DNA from: Kineosporia corallincola
GTDB taxonomy: Bacteria; Actinomycetota; Actinomycetes; Actinomycetales; Kineosporiaceae
DNA length: 64,000 bases
Direction: 5' to 3'
Assembly: GCF_018499875.1 (NCBI RefSeq)
Contig: NZ_JAHBAY010000001.1
Span: 434,001-498,000, forward strand
In this document: in pieces, positions 19,620 to 28,590 of the stretch
How positions within the stretch are numbered: the first letter of the stretch is position 1
How the letters are laid out: every line of letters starts with the position of its first letter
Notes under the pieces: generated by a model
Seen by the model: the letters and a program-made list of their open reading frames with translations, nothing else
Told to the model about the DNA's origin: nothing
The model's database searches: none
Translations under genes and position numbers: made by a program

Positions 19620-21767
19620 TCAGCCGACGCCGACCGGACGGCGCTCGCCCTCCTCGACCTCCGTCGCCGGTCGCAACGGTGACGGCTCGACGAACAGCAG
19701 CCGGGCCAGCGGGACCGGCAGCCACCAGTTGTACCGGCCGAACAGCGACACCAGCGCCGGCACCAGCAGCGAGCGCACCAGCGTGGCGTCGAGCAGGATG
19801 CCCACGCCCAGCGAGGTGGCCAGCACCTTGATGTCGGTGTCGGGCGTGGAGGCCAGGGCCGCGAACGAGAAGAACAGGATCAGCGCGGCCGAGGTGATCA
19901 GCCGGCCGGTGCGTCCCAGGCCCCGTTCGATGGCGATGCTGGTGGACCCGGTGCGGTCGTACTCCTCGCGCATGCGGGCGAGCAGGAACACCTCGTAGTC
20001 CATCGACAGGCCGAAGAGGAACGCGAAGATCAGCACGGGGAGCCAGAACTCCATCGCGCCGGTCTCGCTGACCCCGAACACCGCCTGCGACCCGTGACCC
20101 TCCTGCCAGAACCAGGTGGCCAGGCCGAACACCGCGGCCAGGCTGACCAGGTTGAGCAGCACGGCCTTCAGCGGCAGCAGCACCGAGCGGAAGGTACGCA
20201 CCAGCAGCACGAAGGTGATCAGCGCGATCAGCGTCAGCACCAGCGGGAAGCGGTCGTAGACGGCGTTCTGGTAGTCCTGCACCACCGGTCCGGCCCCGGC
20301 CAGGCCGCGGTAGCCCGGCAGGCCGCTGACGGCGTCACGCACGTCGTCCGTGATCGCCACCGACGTGTTGTCGACAGTCTCGTGGTCGGGCACGATCACC
20401 ACGCCGGTGAGGCCGGACGGCGACGGCTCGAGCGGCACCGCCAGCCGCACCCCCTCGACCCGGGAGGCAGCCTCGGCCACGGCCGGGGCGTCGGCGGGCG
20501 AGGCCACGGCGGCGGTGATCGGTGACAGCACCCCGCTGCCGACGCCGCCCTCGCCCAGGTCGGTCAGCGCCTCGTGGGCGGGGCCGGAGTCGGCGAGCGA
20601 ACCGGAGCTGGTCATCCCGAACTGGAGGCCGAAGACCGGTGCGACGGCCAGGCCCAGCGCCGCGATCCCGACGCCGGCCGCCACCCAGCGGTAGCGCACC
20701 ACACCTCGGGCCCAGGCCGACCAGGCGCGAGAGGCGTTGCCCTCCTTGCGGATCCGCGGCCAGTCCACCCGAGGACCGACCAGGCTGAGCAGGGCCGGCA
20801 GCAGGGTGAGCACCACCATCGTGCTGACCAGGGGGATGAGCATGCCGCCGAAGCCCATGCTGCGCAGCATCGGCACCGGCACCACGACCAGCGCGATCAG
20901 GCTGATCGCGACGGTGACGCCGGAGGCCAGCACGGCGTGCCCGGCGGTGCGGACGGCGGTGCCCACGGCCTCGTCGTTGCTCATCCCGTGTGCGCGCTCC
21001 TCCCGCCAGCGCGACACCACCAGCAGCGAGTAGTCGATCGCCACGCCGAGACCGATCAGCGCGACCAGGAACTGCACCACGAAGGACACGTCGGTGATCT
21101 CGGTCAGCCCGAGCACCACCAGGAAGGTGGACAGGATCGCCACGGCGGCGACCAGCAGCGGCACCAGGGCCAGGAACGAGGCGAACACGAAGATCAGCAC
21201 GACCAGGGCCCCCACCGCCCCGATCAGCGTCTCGGCCAGCACGCTGGGTCCCTCGGTGTCCTCGGCCGAGTCGGTGGACAGCTCCAGGTAACCGGTCGTC
21301 CGGACGTCGAGCCCGGTCTGCTGCGCGGCGGTGGCCAGGGTGCTCGCGAGCTGGTCGGCGACCGGGTCGGCCCAGCCCTCCGGGGAGGGCGTGAACAGGA
21401 GGCTGAAGGTGCTGCGGCCGTCGTCGGTGAGGAAGCGCTCGTCGCCGGTCTGCGCGTAGCCCAGCACCTGAGCCCCGGGCAGGGCGGCCAGCGCCTGGTC
21501 GATCCGCGCCGCCTCGTCGCGATGTTCGGCGATGGTCTCGCCGGCCGGTGCGGTGTAGACCGGCACCCGGGACATCTCCCCGGTGATGCCGTAGGCCTCG
21601 CCCAGGTCGACAGCGGTCTCGTAGCCCTCCTGGCCGGGAAGCGAGAAGTCGTAACTGAGCCGGTCCGGCACGGCGGAGGCGGCGCCCACCCCGGCGACCA
21701 GGGCGGCCAGCCAGAAGCCCACCACCCACCAGCGATGTCTGACAACGAACGTGGCCATGCTTGTCAT
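19620..21767 (-). CDS. MMPL/RND-family membrane transporter
   Basis: 715 residues from ATG 21767 (GGAG 6 bases upstream). Two MMPL halves, each with one leading membrane segment, an extracellular porter domain and a bundle of five to six segments: first half near residues 15-370, second near 375-690. GLGVAIDYSLLVVSRWREE and FGLSMDYEVFLLARMREEY are the paired proton-relay GxxxDY motifs on the fourth and tenth helices. Homologues export lipids or drugs. No lipid-synthesis gene is adjacent and the cargo is unknown. Confidence 0.9.
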   Translation of the reverse strand: MTSMATFVVRHRWWVVGFWLAALVAGVGAASAVPDRLSYDFSLPGQEGYETAVDLGEAYGITGEMSRVPVYTAPAGETIAEHRDEAARIDQALAALPGAQVLGYAQTGDERFLTDDGRSTFSLLFTPSPEGWADPVADQLASTLATAAQQTGLDVRTTGYLELSTDSAEDTEGPSVLAETLIGAVGALVVLIFVFASFLALVPLLVAAVAILSTFLVVLGLTEITDVSFVVQFLVALIGLGVAIDYSLLVVSRWREERAHGMSNDEAVGTAVRTAGHAVLASGVTVAISLIALVVVPVPMLRSMGFGGMLIPLVSTMVVLTLLPALLSLVGPRVDWPRIRKEGNASRAWSAWARGVVRYRWVAAGVGIAALGLAVAPVFGLQFGMTSSGSLADSGPAHEALTDLGEGGVGSGVLSPITAAVASPADAPAVAEAASRVEGVRLAVPLEPSPSGLTGVVIVPDHETVDNTSVAITDDVRDAVSGLPGYRGLAGAGPVVQDYQNAVYDRFPLVLTLIALITFVLLVRTFRSVLLPLKAVLLNLVSLAAVFGLATWFWQEGHGSQAVFGVSETGAMEFWLPVLIFAFLFGLSMDYEVFLLARMREEYDRTGSTSIAIERGLGRTGRLITSAALILFFSFAALASTPDTDIKVLATSLGVGILLDATLVRSLLVPALVSLFGRYNWWLPVPLARLLFVEPSPLRPATEVEEGERRPVGVG

Positions 21768-22066
21768 GGTTGTCTCCGAGTTCCCCTGACCCAGCAGAAA
21801 GTGCGGCCGGCCACGAACCCCCGGGGCGCGGTCACGCTTCCCGAGTATGAGCACCCGCCGTGTCCGTGACGATCAGGGATCGCCCTGATCCGTCCCCCGG
21901 CAAGCCCCCAGCAGACCGACATACCGGCCCTCCGGGACGAAGCCGTGTCATCTCGGAATCAATTGCTGCACGGGACTTTTTGAAAATTGTCAGCCGTCCC
22001 GTGTCGCCCTGGGGGCCGGGGGCCGGGGTTCATAGACTGCGGACGAGGAACGCGACGAGGAGAGTC

Positions 22067-24247
22067 ATGCCCCGAGGAGATCTGCGCCGCTCCAGGCGTG
22101 AGCCGGCCCAGGTTTCGGTGGCCGAGTCGGAGGCCCGGCACCGGGCCCTGCTCGGCGCGCTGCCCGACGGGGTGCTGCTCCAGGACCTGAACGGCGCCGT
22201 GCTGCTGGCGAATCCGCGCGCCGGGCGGCTTCTCGGCCTGTCGCTGCTGGAGGAGCCCGTGCCGGCTCTGCCCGGGGTTCCCGGCCAGCGGCGCGGTGGC
22301 GGGTCCGGGGTGATGCCGACAATGATGGACGACGAGGAGCCCGGCGAGGCGCCCCGTCCGGTCATCGACCTGCGCTCGGCCCGGCTCGACGGGGTCACCA
22401 GGATCAGCGCGGCCGCGCTGCGCAGCGGCCAGATGCAGAGCGGATTCGCCGATTCCGAGGTGAACGCGGGCGGTTTCGGTGAGTCCCCGCTGCTCCAGGT
22501 CACCTCGATCCCGCTGCTCGGCGACGACGGCCTGCCGCGGGCGGTGGTGAGTTCCGTGTCGCCGGCCGCCGACCCGGTGCCCAGTGCGCCGGCCCAGCTG
22601 CCCGGCGGCGACGACATCTTCCGCCGCGCCATGCAGCACAGCCCGGTGGGGATCGCGGTGGCCGCGCTGAACGGCCGCTTCCTGCGGGTCAACCGCACGC
22701 TCTGCCGCATGCTCGGCTACCGGGCCGACGAGCTCCAGGCCCGGGCCCTGGCCGACGTGGTGCACGCCCAGGACGTGGACGCGGTGCGCGACCGGATCGC
22801 CGGGCTGATCGCCGGGGACATTGATTCCCTGCGCCTGGAAAGGCGTTTCGTCGGTCTGGGCGGCATGCACCTGTGGGGCACGCTGGTGGTCACGCCGATC
22901 CGTGACTCGGCCTCGCGCCCGGTGCAGCTGGTGGTGCAGATCGAGGACCGCAGCGACCTGTACCAGGCCCAGAGCCTGATGACACACATGACCCTGCACG
23001 ACCGGCTGACCGGTCTGCCGGGCCGCCCGCTGGTGCTGGACCGGGTGCAGAAGGCCCTGGACCGGGTGCGGGCCGGTGGTCCACTGGCGACCGTGATGCA
23101 CTGCGACGTGGACCATTTCCGGGTGGTGAACGACAACGCCGGCTACGAGGACGGCGACGAGGTGCTGATCGAGATCGGTCACCGGCTGGCCGGTGCGCTG
23201 CGGCCCGGCGACACCGCCGGGCGGCTGGGCGGCGACGAGTTCGTGGTGGTCTGCGACGACCTCGCGGACGAGGCCGAGGCCGGTGCGCTCGCCGATCGGG
23301 TGCGGGCCGCTGTTCGTCGTCCATTGATTCTGGGGGGCCGCACGCTGCGACCCACCGTCAGCATCGGGATCCGGCTGTGCGGGGAGCCCGAGACCGATCC
23401 GCTGATGCTGCTGCGCGACGCCGAGATCGCCTGCCAGCAGGCCAAACGCGGTGGACGGGACCGTTGGGACACGGCCGGGCCGGAGGTGCTGCGGACCGCG
23501 GCAGAGCGCCTCGACCTGGAGCACGAGCTGCGGATCGCGATCAGCGACGGTGAACTGGAGCTGCACTTCCAGCCGATCGTCGGGCTGACCGGGCAGCGGG
23601 TGATCGGGCGGGAGGCGCTGGTGCGCTGGCGGCATCCGGTGCGCGGCATGATGCCCCCGGTCGCCTTCCTGCCGGTGGCCGAGGAGTCCGGGCTGATCGT
23701 CGAGCTCGGCGCCTGGGTGCTGCGGGCCGCGGTGCGGGCCGCGGTGACCAGCCAGGAGCCGGGCTATGTGGCGGTGAACGTGTCGCCGAACCAGCTCCTG
23801 CGGCCAGGTCTCGCCGACCAGGTGCACCTGGTGCTGGCCGCCAGCGGGCTGGAGCCCGGTCGGCTGGTGCTGGAGCTCACCGAGTCGGTGGTACTGAGCA
23901 CGGCCCCGGCCGCCCGGGAGGAGCTGGAGCGGCTGCACGCCCTCGGCGTGCGGATCGTGGTGGACGACTTCGGCACCGGTTTCTCCGCCCTGTCGTACCT
24001 GCGTGACCTGCCGGTCTCCGGGATCAAGGTGGACCGCAGCTTCACCTCCGGCCTGGGCGAGGACCCGCGCTGCGACCGCATCGTGGAGGCCCTGGCCGGG
24101 CTGGGCCGGGGACTCGGCATCGACGTGGTGGTGGAAGGGGTCGAGACCGAGCACCAGGCGGCCCTGCTCGCCGGGATCGGTGTCGAGCACGCCCAGGGCT
24201 ACCTGTTCGGGCGGCCCGGGCCGAGCTACGAACTGCTGCCGGCCTGA
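22067..24247 (+). CDS. PAS-GGDEF-EAL cyclic-di-GMP turnover protein
   Basis: 726 residues from ATG 22067 (GAGGAG upstream). A weak PAS-like region at 25-150, a clear PAS domain at 185-300 (HSPVGIAVAALNGRFLRVN), a GGDEF domain with intact GGDEF (388-392) and an RPGD inhibitory site five residues before it, then an EAL domain with E516-A517-L518, VNVSPNQ, DDFGTGFSAL, KVDRSF and EGVET all retained. Both synthase and phosphodiesterase sites look competent. No membrane segments, so a cytosolic sensor. A TAGACT box at 22033-22038 may be its -10. Confidence 0.93.
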   Translation: MPRGDLRRSRREPAQVSVAESEARHRALLGALPDGVLLQDLNGAVLLANPRAGRLLGLSLLEEPVPALPGVPGQRRGGGSGVMPTMMDDEEPGEAPRPVIDLRSARLDGVTRISAAALRSGQMQSGFADSEVNAGGFGESPLLQVTSIPLLGDDGLPRAVVSSVSPAADPVPSAPAQLPGGDDIFRRAMQHSPVGIAVAALNGRFLRVNRTLCRMLGYRADELQARALADVVHAQDVDAVRDRIAGLIAGDIDSLRLERRFVGLGGMHLWGTLVVTPIRDSASRPVQLVVQIEDRSDLYQAQSLMTHMTLHDRLTGLPGRPLVLDRVQKALDRVRAGGPLATVMHCDVDHFRVVNDNAGYEDGDEVLIEIGHRLAGALRPGDTAGRLGGDEFVVVCDDLADEAEAGALADRVRAAVRRPLILGGRTLRPTVSIGIRLCGEPETDPLMLLRDAEIACQQAKRGGRDRWDTAGPEVLRTAAERLDLEHELRIAISDGELELHFQPIVGLTGQRVIGREALVRWRHPVRGMMPPVAFLPVAEESGLIVELGAWVLRAAVRAAVTSQEPGYVAVNVSPNQLLRPGLADQVHLVLAASGLEPGRLVLELTESVVLSTAPAAREELERLHALGVRIVVDDFGTGFSALSYLRDLPVSGIKVDRSFTSGLGEDPRCDRIVEALAGLGRGLGIDVVVEGVETEHQAALLAGIGVEHAQGYLFGRPGPSYELLPA

Positions 24248-24306
24248 GTCGGGCGGGGGCGCACCGACCGGTCGGCCCGACCGGTAGAGTTCTGCGTGCA
24301 CGCCCC

Positions 24307-24380
24307 GCCCGCTTAGCTCAGTTGGCCAGAGCAGCTGTCTTGTAAACAGCAGGTCGTCGGTTCGAATCCGACAGCGGGCT
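24307..24380 (+). tRNA. tRNA-Thr (anticodon TGT)
   Basis: A full cloverleaf can be drawn: acceptor GCCCGCT/AGCGGGC, D arm GCTC/GAGC, anticodon stem GCTGT/ACAGC with loop CTTGTAA giving anticodon TGT at 24341-24343, T arm GTCGG-TTCGAAT-CCGAC, discriminator T. The 3' CCA is not encoded. It stands alone and no integrase or duplicated tRNA end is nearby. Confidence 0.96.
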
Positions 24381-24391
24381 CCCAGTGCCCC

Positions 24392-25120
24392 TCACCAGGG
24401 CATCACCGTCCCGTCCCAGCTGAAGAACCCGCCGGTCGGCCCGGCATCGGCCAGCAGGGCCAGCCGCACCGCGCCCTCGGCCGCCTCCGCCGGGTCCTCG
24501 CCCAGGTCACGCGCCCGGTCGTTCAGGTCGGTCGCGCGCAGCCCCGGCGCCAGCGCGTTCACCCGGAACTCCGGCAGGGCCTGCGCGTACAGCGCGGTGA
24601 CCAGGTTCAGCGCGGCCTTCGACGAGCGGTAGCTGATCGCGCCGGGCGACAGCGCGGCCGGGGCGGCGGTGGCTGCCGCCCGCACCGCCTCGTCGGTGCT
24701 GGCCCCCAGCGAGGCGGTGCCGCTGGACATGTTGACGATGCGCGGCGCGGGTGAGCGGCGCAGGGCGGGCAGGAAGGCGTTGGTGACCGCGACCACGCCG
24801 AACACGTTGGTCTCGTAGGTGCGGCGGAAACTGTCGACGCTCGCCTCCGGCCCGGTGGCGCCGTCGGTCATCGTTCCGGCGTTGTTGATCAGGATGTCCA
24901 GGTCGCCGACGGTGCGGGCGGCCCCGGCGATGCTCGCGGAGTCGGTGACGTCGAGGACGACCAGGTGGCTGTCGCCGCCGATCTCGTCCACGGCTCGCTG
25001 CCCGCGGGCGGCGTCGCGCGATCCGACGTGCACGGTCAGCCCGGCCGCGACCAGCTGCCGGGCAATTTCCTTGCCGATTCCCTTGTTGGCGCCGGTGACC
25101 AGCGCGATCGGGTTGCTCAT
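24392..25120 (-). CDS. Short-chain dehydrogenase/reductase
   Basis: 242 residues. Classical SDR: cofactor loop VTGANKGIGKEIA, NNAG (residues 85-88), catalytic serine in VNMSSG, YRSSK (Tyr-x-x-x-Lys), and PGLRATDLN after it. Probably NADP-dependent, from the basic residue in HVGSRDAARG. Divergent from an XRE regulator 69 bases away, a common autoregulated pairing. Substrate unknown. Confidence 0.9.
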   Translation of the reverse strand: MSNPIALVTGANKGIGKEIARQLVAAGLTVHVGSRDAARGQRAVDEIGGDSHLVVLDVTDSASIAGAARTVGDLDILINNAGTMTDGATGPEASVDSFRRTYETNVFGVVAVTNAFLPALRRSPAPRIVNMSSGTASLGASTDEAVRAAATAAPAALSPGAISYRSSKAALNLVTALYAQALPEFRVNALAPGLRATDLNDRARDLGEDPAEAAEGAVRLALLADAGPTGGFFSWDGTVMPW

Positions 25121-25189
25121 GGCCCTCACGCTGCTCCCGGCAGCCGGCCGGATCCAGGTACAACCAGTCCGACGGAGAGAGAGCCCGCC

Positions 25190-26023
25190 GTGCCCCGTAC
25201 CGAACTCGCCCGGTTTCTGCGCGACCGGCGGGAGGCGCTGCGTCCCACCGACGCCGGGCTGCCCGGCGGCCCGCGCCGGCGCACGCCCGGCCTGCGGCGC
25301 GAGGAGGTGGCCGAGCTGGCCGGGATGTCGGTCGACTACTACGCCCGGCTGGAGCAGGCCCGTGGCCCGCGTCCGTCGGCGGCGGTGCTCGACGCTGTCT
25401 GCTCCGCCCTGAAACTCGGCCCGGCCGAGCGGATTCACCTGTTCCGCCTGGCCGGCAGCGCACCCACGGCCCCGGCCGGGCCGGCCCGCCGGGTGCGGCC
25501 GCACGTGACCGGGCTGCTGGGCCGGATGCCCGGCACCGCGGCCGTGGTCACCGCCGCCAACTACGACGTGGTGGCCTGGAACCCGCTGGCCGAGGCGCTT
25601 CTCGGGCCACAGGCCGGGCGGAACCTGGCTCGCAGCAGGTTTCTCACCGACGATGGAGCGAAAACCTCTACCGCGCCGGAGTTCGCCGAGATCGTGGTCA
25701 CCCGGCTGCGTGCCGCTGCCGTGCGTTATCCGCACGACGAAGCGCTGAAGACGTTGCTGGACGACCTGTTCCGGGGCAGCGAGGAGTTCCGTGGACTCTG
25801 GCGGGCCAATCCGGTGCGGTTGCCCGGCCATCAGGTGAAGACGCCGGAACACCCACGGCTGGGGCGTCTTCGGCTGAACTGCGACGTGCTCGCGGTGCCG
25901 GAGGACGACCAGCAGGTGGTCTTCATCACCGCCGATCCCGGCAGTCCGTCCGAGCGGGCCCTGCGTCACCTGCACAGAACCATGGACGACGATGAGCCCG
26001 TGAAAGCCCATCGTCGTCCATAG
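25190..26023 (+). CDS. XRE-family regulator with MmyB-like ligand domain
   Basis: 277 residues from GTG 25190. N-terminal helix-turn-helix: FLRDRREALRP then RREEVAELAGMSVDYYARL, the signature of the MmyB/SCO4944-like group. The C-terminal 180 residues match the MmyB-like ligand-binding domain (AANYDVVAWNPLAEALLG near residue 122). Members are usually paired with a divergent SDR gene, as here, and are thought to sense a small hydrophobic ligand. The 3' end of the coding sequence forms one arm of the terminator. Confidence 0.88.
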   Translation: MPRTELARFLRDRREALRPTDAGLPGGPRRRTPGLRREEVAELAGMSVDYYARLEQARGPRPSAAVLDAVCSALKLGPAERIHLFRLAGSAPTAPAGPARRVRPHVTGLLGRMPGTAAVVTAANYDVVAWNPLAEALLGPQAGRNLARSRFLTDDGAKTSTAPEFAEIVVTRLRAAAVRYPHDEALKTLLDDLFRGSEEFRGLWRANPVRLPGHQVKTPEHPRLGRLRLNCDVLAVPEDDQQVVFITADPGSPSERALRHLHRTMDDDEPVKAHRRP

Positions 26024-26027
26024 TTCT
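25976..26027. terminator. Hairpin overlapping the end of the XRE gene
   Basis: 19-base arms (25976-25994 and 26009-26027) with one mismatch and a 14-base loop. The left arm lies within the last codons of the XRE gene and the right arm covers its stop. It faces the convergent sugar-binding protein gene. Confidence 0.75.
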
Positions 26028-26036
26028 CGGGTTCTG

Positions 26037-27143
26037 CTACTTGACGCCGTACTGCTCGCAGGCCTTCTTCAGCTCCTCGGTGGTGCAGACCTTGTCGGCG
26101 GTGGTCGCGCCGTCGTCGAGCACGTCCTGCACGTTGTCCGCGTAGATCGCCTGCGGTTCCAGCAGCACCGAGGGCACCTCGGTGTTCAGCTCGGTGTCGG
26201 TCGACGTGCCGGAGGCCAGGGCGTCGGCACCGGCCGTGTCACCCTTGATCAGCTTGACCGCCAGGTCGGCCGCGGCGGCGGCCTCCTTGTTGATCGACTT
26301 GTAGACGGTCACGCACTGGTTGCCGAGCAGTACCTGCTGAAGACCGTCATCGGTGGCGTCCTGGCCGGTCACGGCCACCTCGCCCTCGCGGCCCTGGCTC
26401 TTCAGCCGGGCGATCACCGCACCGCCCAGGCTGTCGTTGGCCGCCGCCACCCCGACGAAGTCGCCCTTCAGCTGGGTGTCGATCTGCTCGAACAGCACGC
26501 CCGCCTTCTGCGTGTCCCAGTCCGGCACGTCCTGGTCGGCGACCACGTCGTAGCCGGCCTCGCGGATCACCTTGTCGTAGCCCTGCTTGAACAGCGTGGC
26601 GTTGTTGTCGGTGGGCGAGCCGTTCAGCTCGACCACGTCACCGCTCGTCTTTCCCTCGTCCTGAAGGCATTTCACCAGGCCCTTGCCGATCGTCTCACCG
26701 ACCAGCACACCGTCGACCGACACGTAGTACTTGGCCCCGCCGCCGAGAGTGAGGCGGTCGTAGTCGATCACCGGGATGCCCGCGTCGGTGGCCTTCTTGA
26801 TCACCGCGCTGCCCGAGTCGCTGTCCAGGTTGACGATCAGCAGCACGCTGACGCCCGAGCTGATCATGCCGTCGGCGATGGTCTGGAACTTGGCCTTGTC
26901 ACCGCCCGCGTTCTGGATGTCGGCCTCCACCCCGGCCTTCTCGAACGCCTCGGTCAGGGCCGGGCGGTCGGCGTTCTCCCAGCGGGGTGACGACGCGGCG
27001 TCGGGCAGGATCACCCCGACCTTGCCGTCGGCGGAGCTGTCCCCGGTGCCCGTGTCGCCGTCGTCGGAATCACCCCCGCAGGCCGAGAGCGTGAGTACTG
27101 CCGCCGTGCCGATCGCCGCTGCGGCGAGGAGATGTCTGCGCAT
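26037..27143 (-). CDS. Sugar ABC transporter substrate-binding lipoprotein (XylF/ChvE type)
   Basis: 368 residues. Signal peptide with lipobox LSAC (C22) and an acidic Asp/Gly/Ser linker, then a type I periplasmic binding fold (45-365): VGVILPDAASSPRWENADR, VIDYDRLTLGG, ELNGSPTDNNATLFKQGYD and VAAANDSLGGAVIARL are typical of xylose/multiple-sugar binding proteins. GAGGGAGGG lies before the ATG. No permease or ATPase gene is adjacent, so it must use components encoded elsewhere. Confidence 0.9.
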   Translation of the reverse strand: MRRHLLAAAAIGTAAVLTLSACGGDSDDGDTGTGDSSADGKVGVILPDAASSPRWENADRPALTEAFEKAGVEADIQNAGGDKAKFQTIADGMISSGVSVLLIVNLDSDSGSAVIKKATDAGIPVIDYDRLTLGGGAKYYVSVDGVLVGETIGKGLVKCLQDEGKTSGDVVELNGSPTDNNATLFKQGYDKVIREAGYDVVADQDVPDWDTQKAGVLFEQIDTQLKGDFVGVAAANDSLGGAVIARLKSQGREGEVAVTGQDATDDGLQQVLLGNQCVTVYKSINKEAAAAADLAVKLIKGDTAGADALASGTSTDTELNTEVPSVLLEPQAIYADNVQDVLDDGATTADKVCTTEELKKACEQYGVK

Positions 27144-27212
27144 GGATCCGGTCCCTCCCTCTGCCCGGCGTCACTGCCGGAGCGAAGCAGGCCCCCCGGG
27201 GAGCCTGAAGGA

Positions 27213-27240
27213 CGTCACGACCCGGATCGGGGTCGTGACG
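27213..27240 (-). terminator. Hairpin downstream of the small membrane protein gene
   Basis: 11-bp arms CGTCACGACCC (27213-27223) and its complement (27230-27240) with a 6-base loop, between the stop at 27294 and the start of the sugar-binding protein gene on the same strand. Confidence 0.65.
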
Positions 27241-27293
27241 CGGATATGTTGCGGAAGGGAACTTATGCCCGGATCGCGAGGTTGCGCCAGCCT

Positions 27294-27689
27294 TCAGGGC
27301 CGGTCGGCGGTGCGGCGCAACCAGTAGAGGCCGATCATCGGCAGGATCAGCGGAATGTAGCCGTAGCCCTGGCCGAAGTTGGACCAGACCGTCTGGTCGG
27401 GAAAATCGCCGGAGTCGGCCAGCGTGAACACGCCCACAGCGATCACGCCGATCAGCTCGAAGGAGCAGGTGGCCAGCGCGACCTTGCGCCAGCCAGGGCC
27501 CGGGCGGGCCAGGGCCAGGGTGGCCACGACATAGACCACGCCGGACAACAGCGACAGCAGGTAGGCCAGCGGGGCCTCGTCGAACTTGGTCAGGATCTGG
27601 GTGATCGCGCGGGCCGTGGCGGCCAGGGCGAAGATCGCGTAGACGGCGACGAGGAGCCGCCCGGGGCCAGAGGTACGGGGGTCATCCAC
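27294..27689 (-). CDS. Small four-helix membrane protein
   Basis: 131 residues with four hydrophobic segments (about 12-32, 42-62, 70-92 and 108-126). GTG start overlaps the stop of the upstream gene by 8 bases, so the two are coupled. I recognise no family. The amphipathic FPDQTVWSNFGQGYGY loop before the last segment is the most distinctive feature. Confidence 0.65.
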   Translation of the reverse strand: MDDPRTSGPGRLLVAVYAIFALAATARAITQILTKFDEAPLAYLLSLLSGVVYVVATLALARPGPGWRKVALATCSFELIGVIAVGVFTLADSGDFPDQTVWSNFGQGYGYIPLILPMIGLYWLRRTADRP

Positions 27690-28047
27690 CGACGGTGCTC
27701 CAGATCTGAAACATCCGGGCCGTCATCACGGCCACGGCAAAGCAGGCAATGAACATCACCAGGACGCTGGTCCTGGAGCGGTCGGCCGCCGACCAGAACA
27801 CGCCGGCGGGCAGGATCAGCAGCTCGCTGGCGGCGTAGGCGATGAAGGTGGCCGTCTCGTCCGGCCGGTCACCGCCCGCCACCGTCACGATCGCCACGAT
27901 CAGCTGGACCAGCAGCAGCACCTCGAAGGCGACCAGGGTCAGCAGCATGGCATTGCTGGCCCGGCGGGCGCGGGCGAACAGCACCACGCTCCAGACCGCG
28001 GTGACCAGGCCGAGGGCGATCACCAGGCCGGACAGGATGCTGCTCAC
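27682..28047 (-). CDS. Small four-helix membrane protein
   Basis: 121 residues with four membrane segments (about 4-25, 33-58, 68-88 and 95-112). Paired with the similar-sized gene after it, suggesting a heteromeric membrane complex. GTG start with TAGAGT six bases before it. Function not recognised. Confidence 0.65.
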   Translation of the reverse strand: MSSILSGLVIALGLVTAVWSVVLFARARRASNAMLLTLVAFEVLLLVQLIVAIVTVAGGDRPDETATFIAYAASELLILPAGVFWSAADRSRTSVLVMFIACFAVAVMTARMFQIWSTVGG

Positions 28048-28053
28048 GCACGC

Positions 28054-28059
28054 ACTCTA
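28054..28059 (-). promoter_or_regulatory. -10 box (TAGAGT) of the small membrane protein pair
   Basis: On the minus strand TAGAGT ends exactly 6 bases before GTG 28047, so the message is probably leaderless. Confidence 0.5.
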
Positions 28060-28128
28060 ATGGGGACACATCACGGTCTCAGGGCGGGTGCCTGTGGTCC
28101 GGACGGCTCCCTGTAAGAGGATGAGGTC

Positions 28129-28440
28129 ATGTCTTACGTGGTGATCAACGTGCTGACCGTCCCGGGTGGACGCGGCGAGGTGCTGGAGCAGCGGTTCTCG
28201 AACCGGGCCGGCATGGTCGAGAACCAGGCCGGCTTCGAGCACTTCGAGCTGCTGCGCCCGGTCGAGGGCATCGACCAGTACCTGGTGTACACCCGCTGGA
28301 AGACCAAGGACGACTTCGAGGCGTGGCAGGCGTCCCAGGCCTTCCAGCGTGGTCACGCCGGTGCGGACCGGCCCACCGGTGACACCCCGGCGGCCACCGG
28401 TTCCAGCATCTGGGCGTTCGAGGTCGTCACCGAGGCCTGA
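28129..28440 (+). CDS. MhuD/IsdG-type heme-degrading monooxygenase
   Basis: 103 residues, one ferredoxin-like ABM domain. It aligns by eye with mycobacterial MhuD: VVINVLTVPGG start, RFSNRAGMVENQAGF, LLRPVEG, and the catalytic set N7, W66 and H76 (MhuD N7, W66, H75). MhuD opens heme to mycobilins and releases iron. A general antibiotic-biosynthesis monooxygenase is the alternative, but the retained Asn/Trp/His make heme use likely. Start ATG 28129 with AGAGGATGAGG upstream. Confidence 0.8.
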   Translation: MSYVVINVLTVPGGRGEVLEQRFSNRAGMVENQAGFEHFELLRPVEGIDQYLVYTRWKTKDDFEAWQASQAFQRGHAGADRPTGDTPAATGSSIWAFEVVTEA

Positions 28441-28530
28441 GAACCTGGGGACGTTTGCCCGCACGGTGCATCGCACCTCACGTTTGCGTTTCGGGCGGAC
28501 GTCTTCCCGGGTGGGAGGGGTTCGGCGCGT

Positions 28531-28590
28531 GCTCCGGTCTGAGGGGCTCCGGTCTGAGAGGTTCAGGCCGGAGGGGTTCAGGCCTGAGGG
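28531..28590. repeat. Four tandem 15-bp repeats
   Basis: Units at 28531-28545, 28546-28560, 28561-28575 and 28576-28590, consensus GYTCMGGYCKGAGGG. The last unit runs over the stop codon of the PPOX gene (28578-28580). The intervening gap after the MhuD-like gene holds nothing else recognisable. Confidence 0.8.

Noticed and set aside
24307-25120. tRNA-Thr as a possible integration site
   Set aside because: No integrase, no duplicated tRNA 3' end and no change in base composition downstream.
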